DNA from: Flavobacteriaceae bacterium
GTDB lineage: Bacteria; Bacteroidota; Bacteroidia; Flavobacteriales; Flavobacteriaceae
Reading direction: 5' to 3'
DNA: 8,187 nucleotides
Assembly: GCA_015489265.1 (NCBI GenBank)
Contig: WFZY01000053.1
Location: 1-8,187 of the forward strand
The position numbers and the translations under genes are program-made. This document shows, in pieces, positions 1-6,115 of the stretch. Under the pieces are notes generated by a model. It was not told the origin of the DNA, did no database searches, and saw only the letters and a list, made by a program, of their open reading frames with translations. Position 1 is the first letter of the stretch; each line of letters opens with the position of its first letter.

Positions 1-383
1 TCGGATACCAGATTAAAATCATCTTGCGGATTGATAGTGGTATAATGCCGGTTGCCGGTATCATCATTGAAATAGTATTCATATGCCACAATTTTTAAAT
101 CTTGCGCCCCACCGGTTTGTGGGTTATGGATAAACATTTGATTAACAATACCACTCCATAGTCCATTTGCGTCTTTAAAACGTATATGAAGTTGGTTGAT
201 AGTATGGGTTAAACTACTGACATCAAAATCGGTTTGCAAATGAAAATCCGTAGTAGGAGTAATAGGCACATACGTAAGATTAACACCGTCGTTGAAGGCG
301 TATTGATACCCGACAATTTTGTTTTGTCCCAGTCCGTAGAGTGAAATTAACAGTGTCAATAAGATACTAAATAGATTTTTCAT
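1..383 (-). CDS. Secreted protein with ~75-residue repeats (N-terminal part, cut by window edge)
   Basis: The open frame starts at an ATG (383-381 on the minus strand) and runs off the window after 127 codons without a stop. Residues 1-20 are a signal peptide (MKNLFSILLTLLISLYGLGQ), so the product is exported. The rest shows one full and one partial copy of a repeat: residue 22 onward reads KIVGYQYAFND and residue 97 onward reads KIVAYEYYFND, a period of 75. Each copy has a Y-x-Y-x-F-N-D opening, then a 'PITPTTDF' or 'TINPQDDF' segment. The first copy continues with 'LHIRFKDANGLWS'. Repeats of this kind occur in large extracellular Bacteroidota proteins of unknown function, and the beta-rich, aromatic pattern suggests a surface adhesion or scaffold role, which is inference. 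Only 10 bases separate it from the barrel gene upstream, so the two are probably co-transcribed. The C-terminus, and any sorting domain, is outside the window. Confidence 0.8.
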   Translation of the reverse strand, partial: MKNLFSILLTLLISLYGLGQNKIVGYQYAFNDGVNLTYVPITPTTDFHLQTDFDVSSLTHTINQLHIRFKDANGLWSGIVNQMFIHNPQTGGAQDLKIVAYEYYFNDDTGNRHYTTINPQDDFNLVS

Positions 384-393
384 AATAATTTGA

Positions 394-1041
394 TTAGTTG
401 AAAATTATGTATCCAACCGAAAAACTAATCACGCTGTTTTTTAGGCTAACCTTATTACTTTTATTGATGGCTAAAAGTCCTTTGCTATATCGCATACCAA
501 TAGATAATTGGTCATTGATTTGGTACCCTGCACCAATATTAAAACTCAAATCAAAGGTGTTTGTTTGGTCGGATATACTTCCTTGATTATCAAGGACTAC
601 TTCTCCATTTTCAATAGCTTGGTAGTGATAATTAGCAGACAGTAAGAAAGCAGGTTGCAGCCCGGCTTCTACATAAAATTGCTCAAAATGGTATTGTCCC
701 ATTAGCGGTAGTAAGAGATAGGTTAATTTTTCATCGGTAATGTATTCATAGTCAGTAACATTCGGTGCAAAAGTGTGTTGTTTGCCACCTTGAAAAGACA
801 AAATCAATTCAGGTTGAAAAGAAATTTCATCAGATATATTCATTTGAGCAAAAGCGCCCAAACCACCTAAAATTTTAGTATCAATTTGATGTGAAGGATT
901 AACGGTCATATCTGCAAGATTAAGGGCCGCTTTTACTCCTATTTTGGCATCATTGACCATACTTTGCATATCTTGTGCTCGAATTATTTGGATTTGGAAG
1001 ATGAAAACAACGACAATAAATATGGATTTATAAATTTTCAT
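394..1041 (-). CDS. Outer-membrane beta-barrel protein (PorT-like)
   Basis: This 215-residue protein has a clear signal peptide (residues 1-22, hydrophobic VVVFIFQIQII, cleavage likely before the Q of RAQ). The mature part resembles the outer-membrane beta-barrel family common in Bacteroidota. It opens with 'GVKAALNLADM', has alternating hydrophobic strands such as 'FQPELILSF', 'LLLPLMGQYHF' and 'FYVEAGLQPAFLLSA', and ends with 'NIGAGYQINDQLSIGMRYSKGL' and 'SFSVGYIIFN', an aromatic C-terminal strand as expected for a barrel. About eight to ten strands are plausible for this length. Members are usually annotated as PorT family proteins, but I see no link to type IX secretion here, so its role (small porin, receptor or structural barrel) is unknown. 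It lies between a beta-helix gene 36 bases upstream and a repeat-protein gene 10 bases downstream, all three encoding exported products. The start is the first ATG and gives the complete signal peptide. Confidence 0.85.
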   Translation of the reverse strand: MKIYKSIFIVVVFIFQIQIIRAQDMQSMVNDAKIGVKAALNLADMTVNPSHQIDTKILGGLGAFAQMNISDEISFQPELILSFQGGKQHTFAPNVTDYEYITDEKLTYLLLPLMGQYHFEQFYVEAGLQPAFLLSANYHYQAIENGEVVLDNQGSISDQTNTFDLSFNIGAGYQINDQLSIGMRYSKGLLAINKSNKVSLKNSVISFSVGYIIFN

Positions 1042-1077
1042 AATAAAGTTTTTAATGCTTATTTTTTAGATAGAATA

Positions 1078-2115
1078 TTATCGATCTTGTGCATGAACGT
1101 TGATATCAATATGGATAGTTCCGGTAGCAGAGGTGGTATTTGAGATGTTTTTACTGCTGATATGCGGATTGCTGGGAATAGATGCGTCTTTCCAAGGATA
1201 AAAGCCCCCGTATATCCCAACTTGTGTACCGTCATCACCCAAATTGGCTTGTGCCGCTGTGGTTAGATGATAATCATGGGTATAGTCAAAATTACCACCG
1301 GATTGATTGACCAATACATCTGCCCGTGTCATAGAATAGTTGCTATCCAAAATTGGGTCCGTTCCAAAAGCGCTTGTGTTATTCGGGTCAAAAGTAAAGC
1401 AAACGATGTTATGGCTATAGGTACTTTGACCGGATCCATTTGTTATACCACCGTAAGTGGTTGACTCATGTAAGAATATATTGTTTTTAATCATGCTCGA
1501 GTTGGCATAATCAAAAACCGGATGATAATAATTTGAATCTAAAAATAAATTATTTAAAAAAGTTAAATTTCTTGCTGCATTTATTCTATCTTCTATGATA
1601 TTGTTGAAAAAACTGGAATTAATCAAATTGTTTAAATCCATACCGTGTATGACATTTTCTTGAAAAATACAATTTTCACTGGCTTGTGTTCTGTCGCCGG
1701 GAATATTTATATTATTCAGCCGGCATCTTTTTATGGTAACGTCATTGATGGATTCATTGTTATCAAAATTCAAACTTCCGGTAATTTCCACCCCTTCGAG
1801 ATAAAAGCCATCGGCTTCGTCGCTGAGGACAAAATTGCCTGATATTTTGGTTTTATACGTAGCCGTAGTAGCTGATGGATAATGACCGGCGCCATAAATG
1901 CGTAATTTCTTTTCAAATCTTGCCGGTGGGGCAAAACTACCGCCGGGTAAGTAAATGGTGTCGTTGTCTACAGCTGCTGCATAAGCAGATTGCAAGGGAT
2001 TGTCATCACTGAAAAATTGTACACCGGTAGCACTGTGCAAAGCCACAATTTTTTGAGCTTTTAAAGAACTAAATGTAAATAATACTAAGAATAATGCTAA
2101 AATTTTGGTTTTCAT
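1078..2115 (-). CDS. Secreted right-handed parallel beta-helix protein
   Basis: This 345-residue protein begins with a signal peptide (residues 1-20, ending SSLKA before Q21), so it is exported. Next comes 'QSAYAAAVDNDTIYLPGGSF' and then 'KKLRIYGAGHYPS', the layout of pectate-lyase-like proteins in which a short N-terminal part leads into stacked coils. From about residue 90 to 240 the chain is full of Asn-rich coil units (ITGSLNFDNN, IKRCRLNNI, FQENVIHGM, FFNNIIEDR, FLNNLFLDS, IKNNIFLHE), the signature of a right-handed parallel beta-helix. Near the C-terminus 'DDGTQVGIYGGFYPW' and 'IPSNPHI' match a conserved ending of secreted Bacteroidota beta-helix proteins, so it appears full length. The fold fits a polysaccharide lyase or a binding protein, but I can name no catalytic residues and no substrate. 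It is the first gene of a probable three-gene unit and has its own candidate promoter 24-55 bases upstream. Confidence 0.82.
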   Translation of the reverse strand: MKTKILALFLVLFTFSSLKAQKIVALHSATGVQFFSDDNPLQSAYAAAVDNDTIYLPGGSFAPPARFEKKLRIYGAGHYPSATTATYKTKISGNFVLSDEADGFYLEGVEITGSLNFDNNESINDVTIKRCRLNNINIPGDRTQASENCIFQENVIHGMDLNNLINSSFFNNIIEDRINAARNLTFLNNLFLDSNYYHPVFDYANSSMIKNNIFLHESTTYGGITNGSGQSTYSHNIVCFTFDPNNTSAFGTDPILDSNYSMTRADVLVNQSGGNFDYTHDYHLTTAAQANLGDDGTQVGIYGGFYPWKDASIPSNPHISSKNISNTTSATGTIHIDINVHAQDR

Positions 2116-2138
2116 AATATTGCGTTTTAATTATGAAT

Positions 2139-2170
2139 CAAAATTAATGGGATTACAGACCTGAATCAAT
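2139..2170 (-). promoter_or_regulatory. Candidate Bacteroidota-type promoter of the exported-protein operon
   Basis: Read on the minus strand, 2146-2139 is TAATTTTG, a full match to the Bacteroidota -7 box TAnnTTTG. Twenty bases further upstream lies ATTG (2170-2167), close to the -33 TTTG. Transcription would begin a few bases downstream, leaving a leader of roughly 15-20 bases before the ATG at 2115. The -33 element overlaps the left arm of the palindrome at 2161-2194, so a protein bound there could block this promoter. The assignment rests on consensus match and position only. Confidence 0.5.
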
Positions 2171-2194
2171 GACGCATTTGTGTCATTTTTTCAG
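2161..2194. promoter_or_regulatory. 34-bp imperfect palindrome between divergent promoters (operator candidate)
   Basis: The left arm CTGAATCAATGACGCAT and the right arm TTGTGTCATTTTTTCAG pair at 13 of 17 positions around a centre at 2177.5. The best-matching parts are CTGAA/TTCAG at the ends and AATGAC-n-CA/TG-n-GTCATT inside. It lies between the -33 regions of the two divergent candidate promoters, where a dimeric regulator could control both directions. The inner TGAC-N8-GTCA spans 16 bp, the same overall size as typical Crp/Fnr-family sites, but its bases are not the classical CRP or FNR sequence. Confidence 0.45.
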
Positions 2195-2196
2195 CA

Positions 2197-2226
2197 TTTT
2201 AAAAACAAAGAAATTTTATATCTTTG
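2197..2226 (+). promoter_or_regulatory. Candidate promoter of the LOG-folP operon
   Basis: TATCTTTG at 2219-2226 is a full match to the Bacteroidota -7 box TAnnTTTG. TTTT at 2197-2200, with an 18-base spacer, is a weak -33 element in place of TTTG. The leader to the ATG at 2310 would be about 75 bases long. Its sequence allows weak pairing of GACCGGT (2236-2242) with ACTGGTC (2261-2267), which may be chance. Confidence 0.5.
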
Positions 2227-2309
2227 ATTTTTAAAGACCGGTTGTTTTATTAAGAACTTGACTGGTCCTAAGTTTAACCTACGATTAAGATTTTAAAACA
2301 TAATATTAG

Positions 2310-2894
2310 ATGAATAAAATTGCTGTTTTTTGCGGTGCCAGTATCGGTTTTAATCCGGTGTATGCCAAAGTTGCTCACGATTTAGGCACTTTTCTTGCTC
2401 AAAAAGATATTGAAATTATTTTCGGCGGGGGAAAATTCGGAATGATGGGTGCTATAGCCGATGCTGCTTTACAAGCAGGGGGCAAAGTAACCGGTGTTAT
2501 TCCTGATTTTTTAAAACTTGAAGAAATTGAACATACCGGCATACAAGAGATGATTACGACGCAAAGCATGTCCGAAAGAAAAAAGATGATTAGTAAAATA
2601 GTGGACGGCTATATCGCTTTGCCCGGTGGTTTCGGAACGCTTGACGAATTGATGGAAACTTTGACTTTGGGACAATTACAAATAGAGCATAAACCGATTG
2701 GGGTGTTAAACACTAACGGATTTTTTAATCCGTTGATAACCCAATTTGATTTAATGGTTAAAGAGGGCTTTTTAAAACCTGAAAATCGGGCTATGGTATT
2801 GGTTAGTGATGATGTTGAAAAACTTTTTGAGATGATGCAAAATTACCAACCACCCAAGGTTTCAAAAATCGTTCATACAGTTGCTTCAAAATAA
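2310..2894 (+). CDS. LOG family protein (nucleoside 5'-monophosphate phosphoribohydrolase, TIGR00730 type)
   Basis: This 194-residue cytoplasmic protein has the family's usual length and Rossmann-like fold. The N-terminal nucleotide-binding part reads 'IAVFCGAS' (residues 4-11), followed by 'GGGKFGMMG' (39-47) and 'TGVIP' (61-65). The 'SMSERKKM' segment (86-93, with R90 and K91) leads to the hallmark 'PGGFGTLDE' (105-113), whose E113 is the catalytic acid position. LOG-family enzymes cleave cytokinin-type or other nucleoside monophosphates to the free base and ribose 5-phosphate. Many bacterial members were once mis-annotated as lysine decarboxylases, and their natural substrate is often unknown. 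A role in clearing modified or damaged nucleotides is likely here, but that is inference. It is the first gene of a two-gene operon with folP, whose start lies only 5 bases after this stop. The leader is A-rich and lacks a Shine-Dalgarno sequence. Confidence 0.92.
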   Translation: MNKIAVFCGASIGFNPVYAKVAHDLGTFLAQKDIEIIFGGGKFGMMGAIADAALQAGGKVTGVIPDFLKLEEIEHTGIQEMITTQSMSERKKMISKIVDGYIALPGGFGTLDELMETLTLGQLQIEHKPIGVLNTNGFFNPLITQFDLMVKEGFLKPENRAMVLVSDDVEKLFEMMQNYQPPKVSKIVHTVASK

Positions 2895-2899
2895 AAAAT

Positions 2900-3709
2900 A
2901 TGTTAAAGTTTGAAATAGATCAGCCCTTGGTAATGGGTATTTTGAATTTGACACCCGATTCATTTTTTGACGGTAATCGTTACAATACGGAAGAAACTGC
3001 TGTAAATAGAGTGACACAAATGCTAGATGAAGGGGCAGACATTATAGATTTAGGGGCTTTTTCGTCTCGTCCGGGTGCAGCTTTGGTGTCTTACGACGAA
3101 GAACGCAGGCGATTGATGCCGGTTTTAAAAACGCTGATAAAACATTTTCCCGATATCGTCATTTCGGTAGATACATACCGGCACAAGATAGTCGAAGAAG
3201 CAGTGGGAGAGGGCGCACAAATAATCAATGATATTTCCGGTGGTAATTTAGATGCACAAATGTTTCAAACGATAGCCAATTTACAAGTTCCATATATCAT
3301 GATGCATATGAAAGGTACCCCTGAAAATATGCAAAATCAAACGGACTATACCGATGTGGTTACAGATATCAAAGCTTTTTTTAGTTTGAAAATTAAGCAA
3401 TTAAACGATTTGGGATTTGATAAAATCATTCTGGATCCCGGATTTGGTTTCGGTAAAACTTTAGAACAAAACTATGACATTTTAAACCGGTTGGATGAAT
3501 TTTTAGACATGAAATATCCGGTTTTGGTTGGGATGTCCCGCAAATCGATGTTGTATAAATTACTAGACATTACACCGGCAGAAGCCCTAAATGCGACCAG
3601 CGTAGTAAACACTATTGCGCTGTTAAAAGGCGCTAAAATTTTACGGGTTCATGATGTAAAGCAAGCGGTTGAAACGGTGAATATTATGGCACAATTAAAA
3701 GGTGGCTGA
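2900..3709 (+). CDS. folP: Dihydropteroate synthase
   Basis: FolP joins 6-hydroxymethyl-7,8-dihydropterin pyrophosphate to p-aminobenzoate to give 7,8-dihydropteroate, a key step of folate synthesis in the cytoplasm and the target of sulfonamides. The 269-residue TIM barrel is of usual length and carries the expected motifs: 'MGILNLTPDSFFDG' (12-25, with N16), 'GADIIDLGAFSSRPGA' (45-60), 'ISVDTY' (88-93, with D91), 'INDISGG' (109-115, with N110), 'MMHMKGTPENMQ' (134-145), 'LDPGFGFGK' (178-186, with D179), 'GMSRKSML' (211-218, with K215) and 'LRVHDV' (248-253, with R249 and H251). 'AFSSRPGA' in place of 'GESTRPGA' is common in Flavobacteriia. No active-site residue seems missing. It is co-transcribed with the LOG gene. 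Its last two codons (GGT GGC) and its TGA stop are the first nine bases of a palindromic repeat, which has evidently reshaped the 3' end of the gene. Confidence 0.97.
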   Translation: MLKFEIDQPLVMGILNLTPDSFFDGNRYNTEETAVNRVTQMLDEGADIIDLGAFSSRPGAALVSYDEERRRLMPVLKTLIKHFPDIVISVDTYRHKIVEEAVGEGAQIINDISGGNLDAQMFQTIANLQVPYIMMHMKGTPENMQNQTDYTDVVTDIKAFFSLKIKQLNDLGFDKIILDPGFGFGKTLEQNYDILNRLDEFLDMKYPVLVGMSRKSMLYKLLDITPAEALNATSVVNTIALLKGAKILRVHDVKQAVETVNIMAQLKGG

Positions 3710-3727
3710 GTTTGTGCCGAAATCACC
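3701..3727 (+). repeat. Hairpin repeat, copy A (short form)
   Basis: The 27 bases run from GGTGGCTGAGTT to TGTGCCGAAATCACC and have only the outer arms of the repeat family, without the inner hairpin seen in the other copies. The arms GGTGGCT and AATCACC pair imperfectly (5 of 7). The first nine bases are the end of folP, Gly-Gly-stop. The element is directly followed by copy B. Confidence 0.6.
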
Positions 3728-3771
3728 GGTCACTTCGTACACCCCGATTATTATCGGGTCACTCAGCGACC
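3728..3771 (-). repeat. Hairpin repeat, copy B (inverted)
   Basis: On the minus strand it begins GGTCGCTGAGTG, continues with an inner hairpin CCCGAT-N4-ATCGGG and ends TGTACGAAGTGACC. This is the same layout as copy D, in the opposite orientation. The 18 bases GGGTCACTCAGCGACCTA at its right edge (3755-3772) recur exactly at copy C. It abuts copy A. Confidence 0.75.
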
Positions 3772-3788
3772 TATGAAGCAGAATCAAA

Positions 3789-3833
3789 GGTGGCTGAGTG
3801 TTCCGACTTTGGTCGGAATGTACCGAAGCCACC
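3789..3833 (+). repeat. Hairpin repeat, copy D
   Basis: It begins GGTGGCTGAGTG, has an inner perfect hairpin TTCCGAC-tttg-GTCGGAA and ends TGTACCGAAGCCACC. The outer arms GGTGGCT and AGCCACC are perfect complements, so the whole 45 bases can fold into a nested hairpin. It lies 34 bases before the S41 peptidase gene and could affect the transcript between folP and that gene, but no T-run follows to make it a standard terminator. Confidence 0.78.
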
Positions 3834-3866
3834 GAAATCAATCAATCTATTAATCAATTATGAAAC

Positions 3867-5309
3867 ATGAAAAAAATATTTTACATTATCTTATTAAGCA
3901 TGGCGCTAAGTCAATGTCAAAAAAAAGACACTTATCAGATTGACGATCAACATCTTGAAATCAACGATTTTGTTTGGAAGGGCATGAATGCTTTATATCT
4001 ATGGAAAAACCAAGTTCCTGATTTATCAGATAAGAAGTTTCGAAACCAAGCGGAATTGAATGATTTTTTACAAGATTTTTCTAATCCCGATGATTTGTTT
4101 GAACACCTGATTTACAAACGCAATGAAGTCGATCATTGGTCATGGATTGTGGATGATTATGAAGCATTGTTGCAATTATTTCAAGGTGTTCGTAAAACCA
4201 CCGGAATGCGTATAGGTTTGGTGTATGAGCCCGGTAGTTCGACCAATATTTTTGCATATGTCAAATATGTTATACCGGACTCTGATGCGGCTCAAAAAGG
4301 CGTGCAGCGCGGCTTTTTATTTAGAAAAATTGCCGGACAACAATTAACCGTTGATAATTATCAAGACTTATTCAATCAAGATCAATTGGATATTGAGTGG
4401 GCAAGCTGGGATGGTAGTCAGTTGGTAGATACCGGCAATACAAGTTTGCTTGAAAAAACGGTAGTCAGTGAAAATCCTATTTATTACAAAACTGTTTTTA
4501 CAGCCGGTTCGCACAAAGTGGGCTATCTGATTTATAACGGGTTTATGTCCAATTACGATAGCCGGCTCAATGAGGCGTTTGGCTATTTCCAATCTGAGAA
4601 TATCGATAAACTGATCATCGATTTGCGATACAATCCGGGCGGAAGTGTAGAAACGATGACGTATTTGGGCAGTATGATTACCGGACAATTTACCGGACAA
4701 ACCTATTTAAAATACCAATGGCATCCGGCAATGCAACAATGGATGCAAGAAAACTATCCCGAACAGTTGTCCCGTTCTTTTCCCGACCGCATGAATAATG
4801 GCGAACAACTCAAGCATCTGATGATGAATGATGTCGTTTTCATTACCACTAAAAATAGTGCTTCGGCAAGTGAATCACTAATTAATTGTTTGTGTCCTTA
4901 TATCAACGTGACACAGATAGGCACGGCAACGCATGGTAAATATACCGCTTCAATTACGATGTTTGATTCCCCCGATTTTTCCGGTTACAATGTCAATAAG
5001 TCACACAAATGGGCTATGCAACCCATCGTGTTAAAGGTGAGTAATGCCAACAATGAAAGTGACTTTATCAATGGTTTAATACCGGATATTTATCAACCGG
5101 AAGATTATTTTAATTTGGGTACATTGGGTGATACCAATGAACCGCTATTACAAACCGCTTTAAATTATATCAGTAGCGGAAGTACAAATAGACCGATACA
5201 TCCTTTGCTAAATCTGAATGAAATTTACTATAAAGAACAACCGCTATCCGATGAAATGTATCTCGATTCAAAGATTTTAACCCGCATTATTCATATAAGA
5301 ACGCAGTGA
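3867..5309 (+). CDS. S41 family C-terminal processing peptidase, predicted lipoprotein
   Basis: This 480-residue protein starts with a lipoprotein-type signal (MKKIFYIILLSMALSQC), and C17 would be the lipidated residue. The Q just before the Cys is unusual, but the following 'QKKDTY' looks like a Bacteroidota lipoprotein start. An N-terminal domain (about 25-108, 'INDFVWKGMNALYLW' and 'DHWSWIVDDYEALLQLFQG') is typical of this Bacteroidota S41 subgroup. A PDZ-like region follows (about 112-190, 'IPDSDAAQKGVQRGFLFRKIAGQ'), then the S41 domain: 'VGYLIYNGF' (218-226), 'LIIDLRYNPGG' (249-259), 'SASASES' (331-337) and 'GTATHGKYTAS' (352-362). S333 and K358 are 25 residues apart, the spacing of the Ser/Lys dyad in known processing peptidases, so it should be active. 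It probably acts in the periplasm or at the cell surface on C-termini of exported proteins; the substrate is unknown. The ATG at 3867 gives the signal, while the ATG seven bases upstream is in another frame and soon stops. Confidence 0.92.
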   Translation: MKKIFYIILLSMALSQCQKKDTYQIDDQHLEINDFVWKGMNALYLWKNQVPDLSDKKFRNQAELNDFLQDFSNPDDLFEHLIYKRNEVDHWSWIVDDYEALLQLFQGVRKTTGMRIGLVYEPGSSTNIFAYVKYVIPDSDAAQKGVQRGFLFRKIAGQQLTVDNYQDLFNQDQLDIEWASWDGSQLVDTGNTSLLEKTVVSENPIYYKTVFTAGSHKVGYLIYNGFMSNYDSRLNEAFGYFQSENIDKLIIDLRYNPGGSVETMTYLGSMITGQFTGQTYLKYQWHPAMQQWMQENYPEQLSRSFPDRMNNGEQLKHLMMNDVVFITTKNSASASESLINCLCPYINVTQIGTATHGKYTASITMFDSPDFSGYNVNKSHKWAMQPIVLKVSNANNESDFINGLIPDIYQPEDYFNLGTLGDTNEPLLQTALNYISSGSTNRPIHPLLNLNEIYYKEQPLSDEMYLDSKILTRIIHIRTQ

Positions 5310-5355
5310 ATTATATGAATCAGTGATGGACAAAGGGGTGGAAAGCGGATAACCC

Positions 5356-5420
5356 CGACTTAGAAATACCCCAAATTTGGGTGTTTTCAAAACCCCAAAT
5401 TTGTTGGTATTACTTAGTCG
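5356..5420. terminator. 65-bp inverted repeat between convergent genes, possible bidirectional terminator
   Basis: Arms of 32 bases flank a single C at 5388. Aligned without gaps they match at 24 of 32 positions, and one small shift improves this: CGACT/AGTCG at the outer ends, then AATACC/GGTATT, AAATTT and TTTT/AAAA. It lies between the ends of the S41 gene (47 bases away) and the crp/fnr gene (57 bases away), which face each other. This position favours a transcription barrier working both ways. No T-run follows the outer edge, so a classical intrinsic terminator is not proven, and a relic of a small mobile repeat is the alternative. Confidence 0.55.
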
Positions 5421-5476
5421 CATGAAAATTCTATGAATTTTTCGGGTTAAAACAGATTTTTAGTCATCGAAAATAA

Positions 5477-6112
5477 TCATTGAAATAATTCTATCCGGTT
5501 GCGATAGAGTTTGATTTTACCTTCATGTTCCAATTGCTTCAATAGTCTTGATACCACCACTCTCGAGGTTGATAAATCATTGGCAATTTCTTGATGGGTT
5601 ATGGTAATCATCTTGGTATTGAGTGCTTTAGATGCTTTTTCTAAATACTTCAAGATACGCTGATCCATTTTCATAAATACAATCGTATCCATGGTATCGA
5701 GAAATTCTTTCATCCGGTTATTATAATTTCTGCAAACAAAATACCGCCAGCTTGGAAACTCTTTGGTCAGATAATCCATCAAATGTACCGGATAAAGTAA
5801 TAGCTCTGCATCAGTTTCCATGATGAAGTCAATTTCACTTTTTTTGGCTTTTGAACAGATTGAAAAAGTTGCTGTACAAGCTTCTTTTTCATTGAGATAA
5901 AACAAGATATGTTCTTCACCGTTATCATCGGTTCTAACCACTTTGGCAGTACCTGATAATACAATGGGAATCTCTTTGACTTCATCGCCACGTGAAATAA
6001 TTTGTGTACCTTCTTCAAATTGCTCAATTCGTCCGTTAGTTGCTAAATTTTCTAAAAGTTTTTCAGACAAGATGTCGCCCAAAACCTTTTCCAGTTTGTG
6101 TTGTTTGTCCAT
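5477..6112 (-). CDS. Crp/Fnr family transcriptional regulator
   Basis: This 211-residue protein has the two-domain form of the family: an N-terminal cyclic-nucleotide-binding-type beta-roll (about 15-110, with 'IISRGDEVKEIPIVLSGTAKVVR' and 'EHILFYLNEKEAC') joined by a long helix to a winged helix-turn-helix (about 145-208). The recognition region is 'THQEIANDLSTSRVVVSRLLKQLEHEGKI' (172-200). The cAMP-contact motif of CRP is absent ('ATFSICSKAKKSE' stands there), and the N-terminal cysteine cluster of FNR is also missing, so it is neither. It has only three cysteines (79, 86, 127), two of them in the effector domain, so redox or metal sensing is possible but unproven. The recognition helix carries Val where CRP and FNR carry the DNA-contacting Glu, so its target site may differ. 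It ends the mrp-nifU-crp operon, starting 3 bases after the NifU-like gene, and may regulate in response to Fe-S status. Confidence 0.9.
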   Translation of the reverse strand: MDKQHKLEKVLGDILSEKLLENLATNGRIEQFEEGTQIISRGDEVKEIPIVLSGTAKVVRTDDNGEEHILFYLNEKEACTATFSICSKAKKSEIDFIMETDAELLLYPVHLMDYLTKEFPSWRYFVCRNYNNRMKEFLDTMDTIVFMKMDQRILKYLEKASKALNTKMITITHQEIANDLSTSRVVVSRLLKQLEHEGKIKLYRNRIELFQ

Positions 6113-6115
6113 AAT

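Noticed and set aside
398..586. 62-codon plus-strand frame
   Set aside because: It lies antisense inside the outer-membrane barrel gene, whose signal peptide and barrel strands clearly define the coding strand.
1267..1842. Two 65-codon plus-strand frames (1267-1464 and 1645-1842)
   Set aside because: Both are antisense to the beta-helix gene and have no domain or signal features.
2236..2274. Possible competing hairpins in the leader of the LOG-folP operon (GACCGGT/ACTGGTC and AACTT/AAGTT)
   Set aside because: Stems are short with long loops and no known riboswitch motif was recognised; likely chance.
3701..3833. CRISPR-like array
   Set aside because: The repeats alternate in orientation, differ in length and have no regular spacers, so they are palindromic intergenic repeats and not CRISPR.
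4368..4700. 110-codon minus-strand frame
   Set aside because: It is antisense to the S41 catalytic domain, whose motifs are intact; no features of its own.
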